NCBI GenBank assembly: GCA_947631725.1
Contig: CANRML010000051.1
Coordinates: 1 to 8,546, forward strand
DNA: 8,546 bases
Origin: an uncultured Clostridia bacterium
Lineage (GTDB): Bacteria > Bacillota > Clostridia > TANB77 > CAG-508
Reading direction: 5' to 3'
Position numbers and translations under genes: made by a program. Below are positions 7,021 to 8,546 of this stretch, in pieces; position 1 is the first letter of the stretch, and each line of letters begins with the position of its first letter. The notes below the pieces were generated by a model that saw only the letters and a program-made list of their open reading frames with translations, searched no databases and had not been told where the DNA came from.

Positions 7021-8546
<1,526 letters not shown>

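Overview
The window is a very AT-rich stretch in which every supportable gene lies on the minus strand, so transcription runs from high to low coordinates. Base composition, strong GGAG-type ribosome binding sites, tight gene packing and the DnaK/DnaJ, RuvB and QueH sequence types point to a low-GC Firmicute, most likely a member of the Clostridia. That placement is inference; there is no rRNA or other marker here that fixes the genus.

In transcription order there are two units. Unit 1 (8546 down to about 5807) is the chaperone block: dnaK, missing its N-terminal part at the window edge, then dnaJ 17 bp later, closed by a clear intrinsic terminator 2 bp after the dnaJ stop. Unit 2 starts about 30 bp beyond that terminator, at a near-consensus sigma-70/SigA-type promoter (TAGACA, 17 bp, TATAAT). 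It contains an Alg14-like and an Alg13-like half of a two-subunit glycosyltransferase (5706-4753), ruvB (4729-3725), a frameshifted polytopic GT-C-type membrane glycosyltransferase gene (3715-2170), an intact GT-C/GT39-like membrane glycosyltransferase (2189-633), and queH, the epoxyqueuosine reductase of tRNA queuosine synthesis, which runs off the left edge. Spacing within the unit ranges from a 20-nt overlap to 23 bp, so it is probably one operon.

The unit mixes three jobs: glycan assembly (a cytosolic Alg13/Alg14-type transferase at the membrane, plus transferases that would use lipid-linked sugars on the outer face), Holliday-junction branch migration (RuvB), and tRNA modification (QueH). 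From general knowledge, ruvB often sits next to queuosine genes in Clostridia. The simplest reading is therefore that glycosyltransferase genes have settled around and inside an older ruvB-que block.

The most notable direct observation is the single-base frameshift near 3580-3583. It separates the first 45 codons of the first GT-C gene, including its DxDE catalytic-loop motif, from the rest of the protein. The open frame that begins at 3480 is only the downstream part of this gene. I do not see a CRISPR array, mobile element, tRNA or rRNA gene, riboswitch, or a convincing new biological system. The window is mostly housekeeping genes with an unusual glycosyltransferase insertion.
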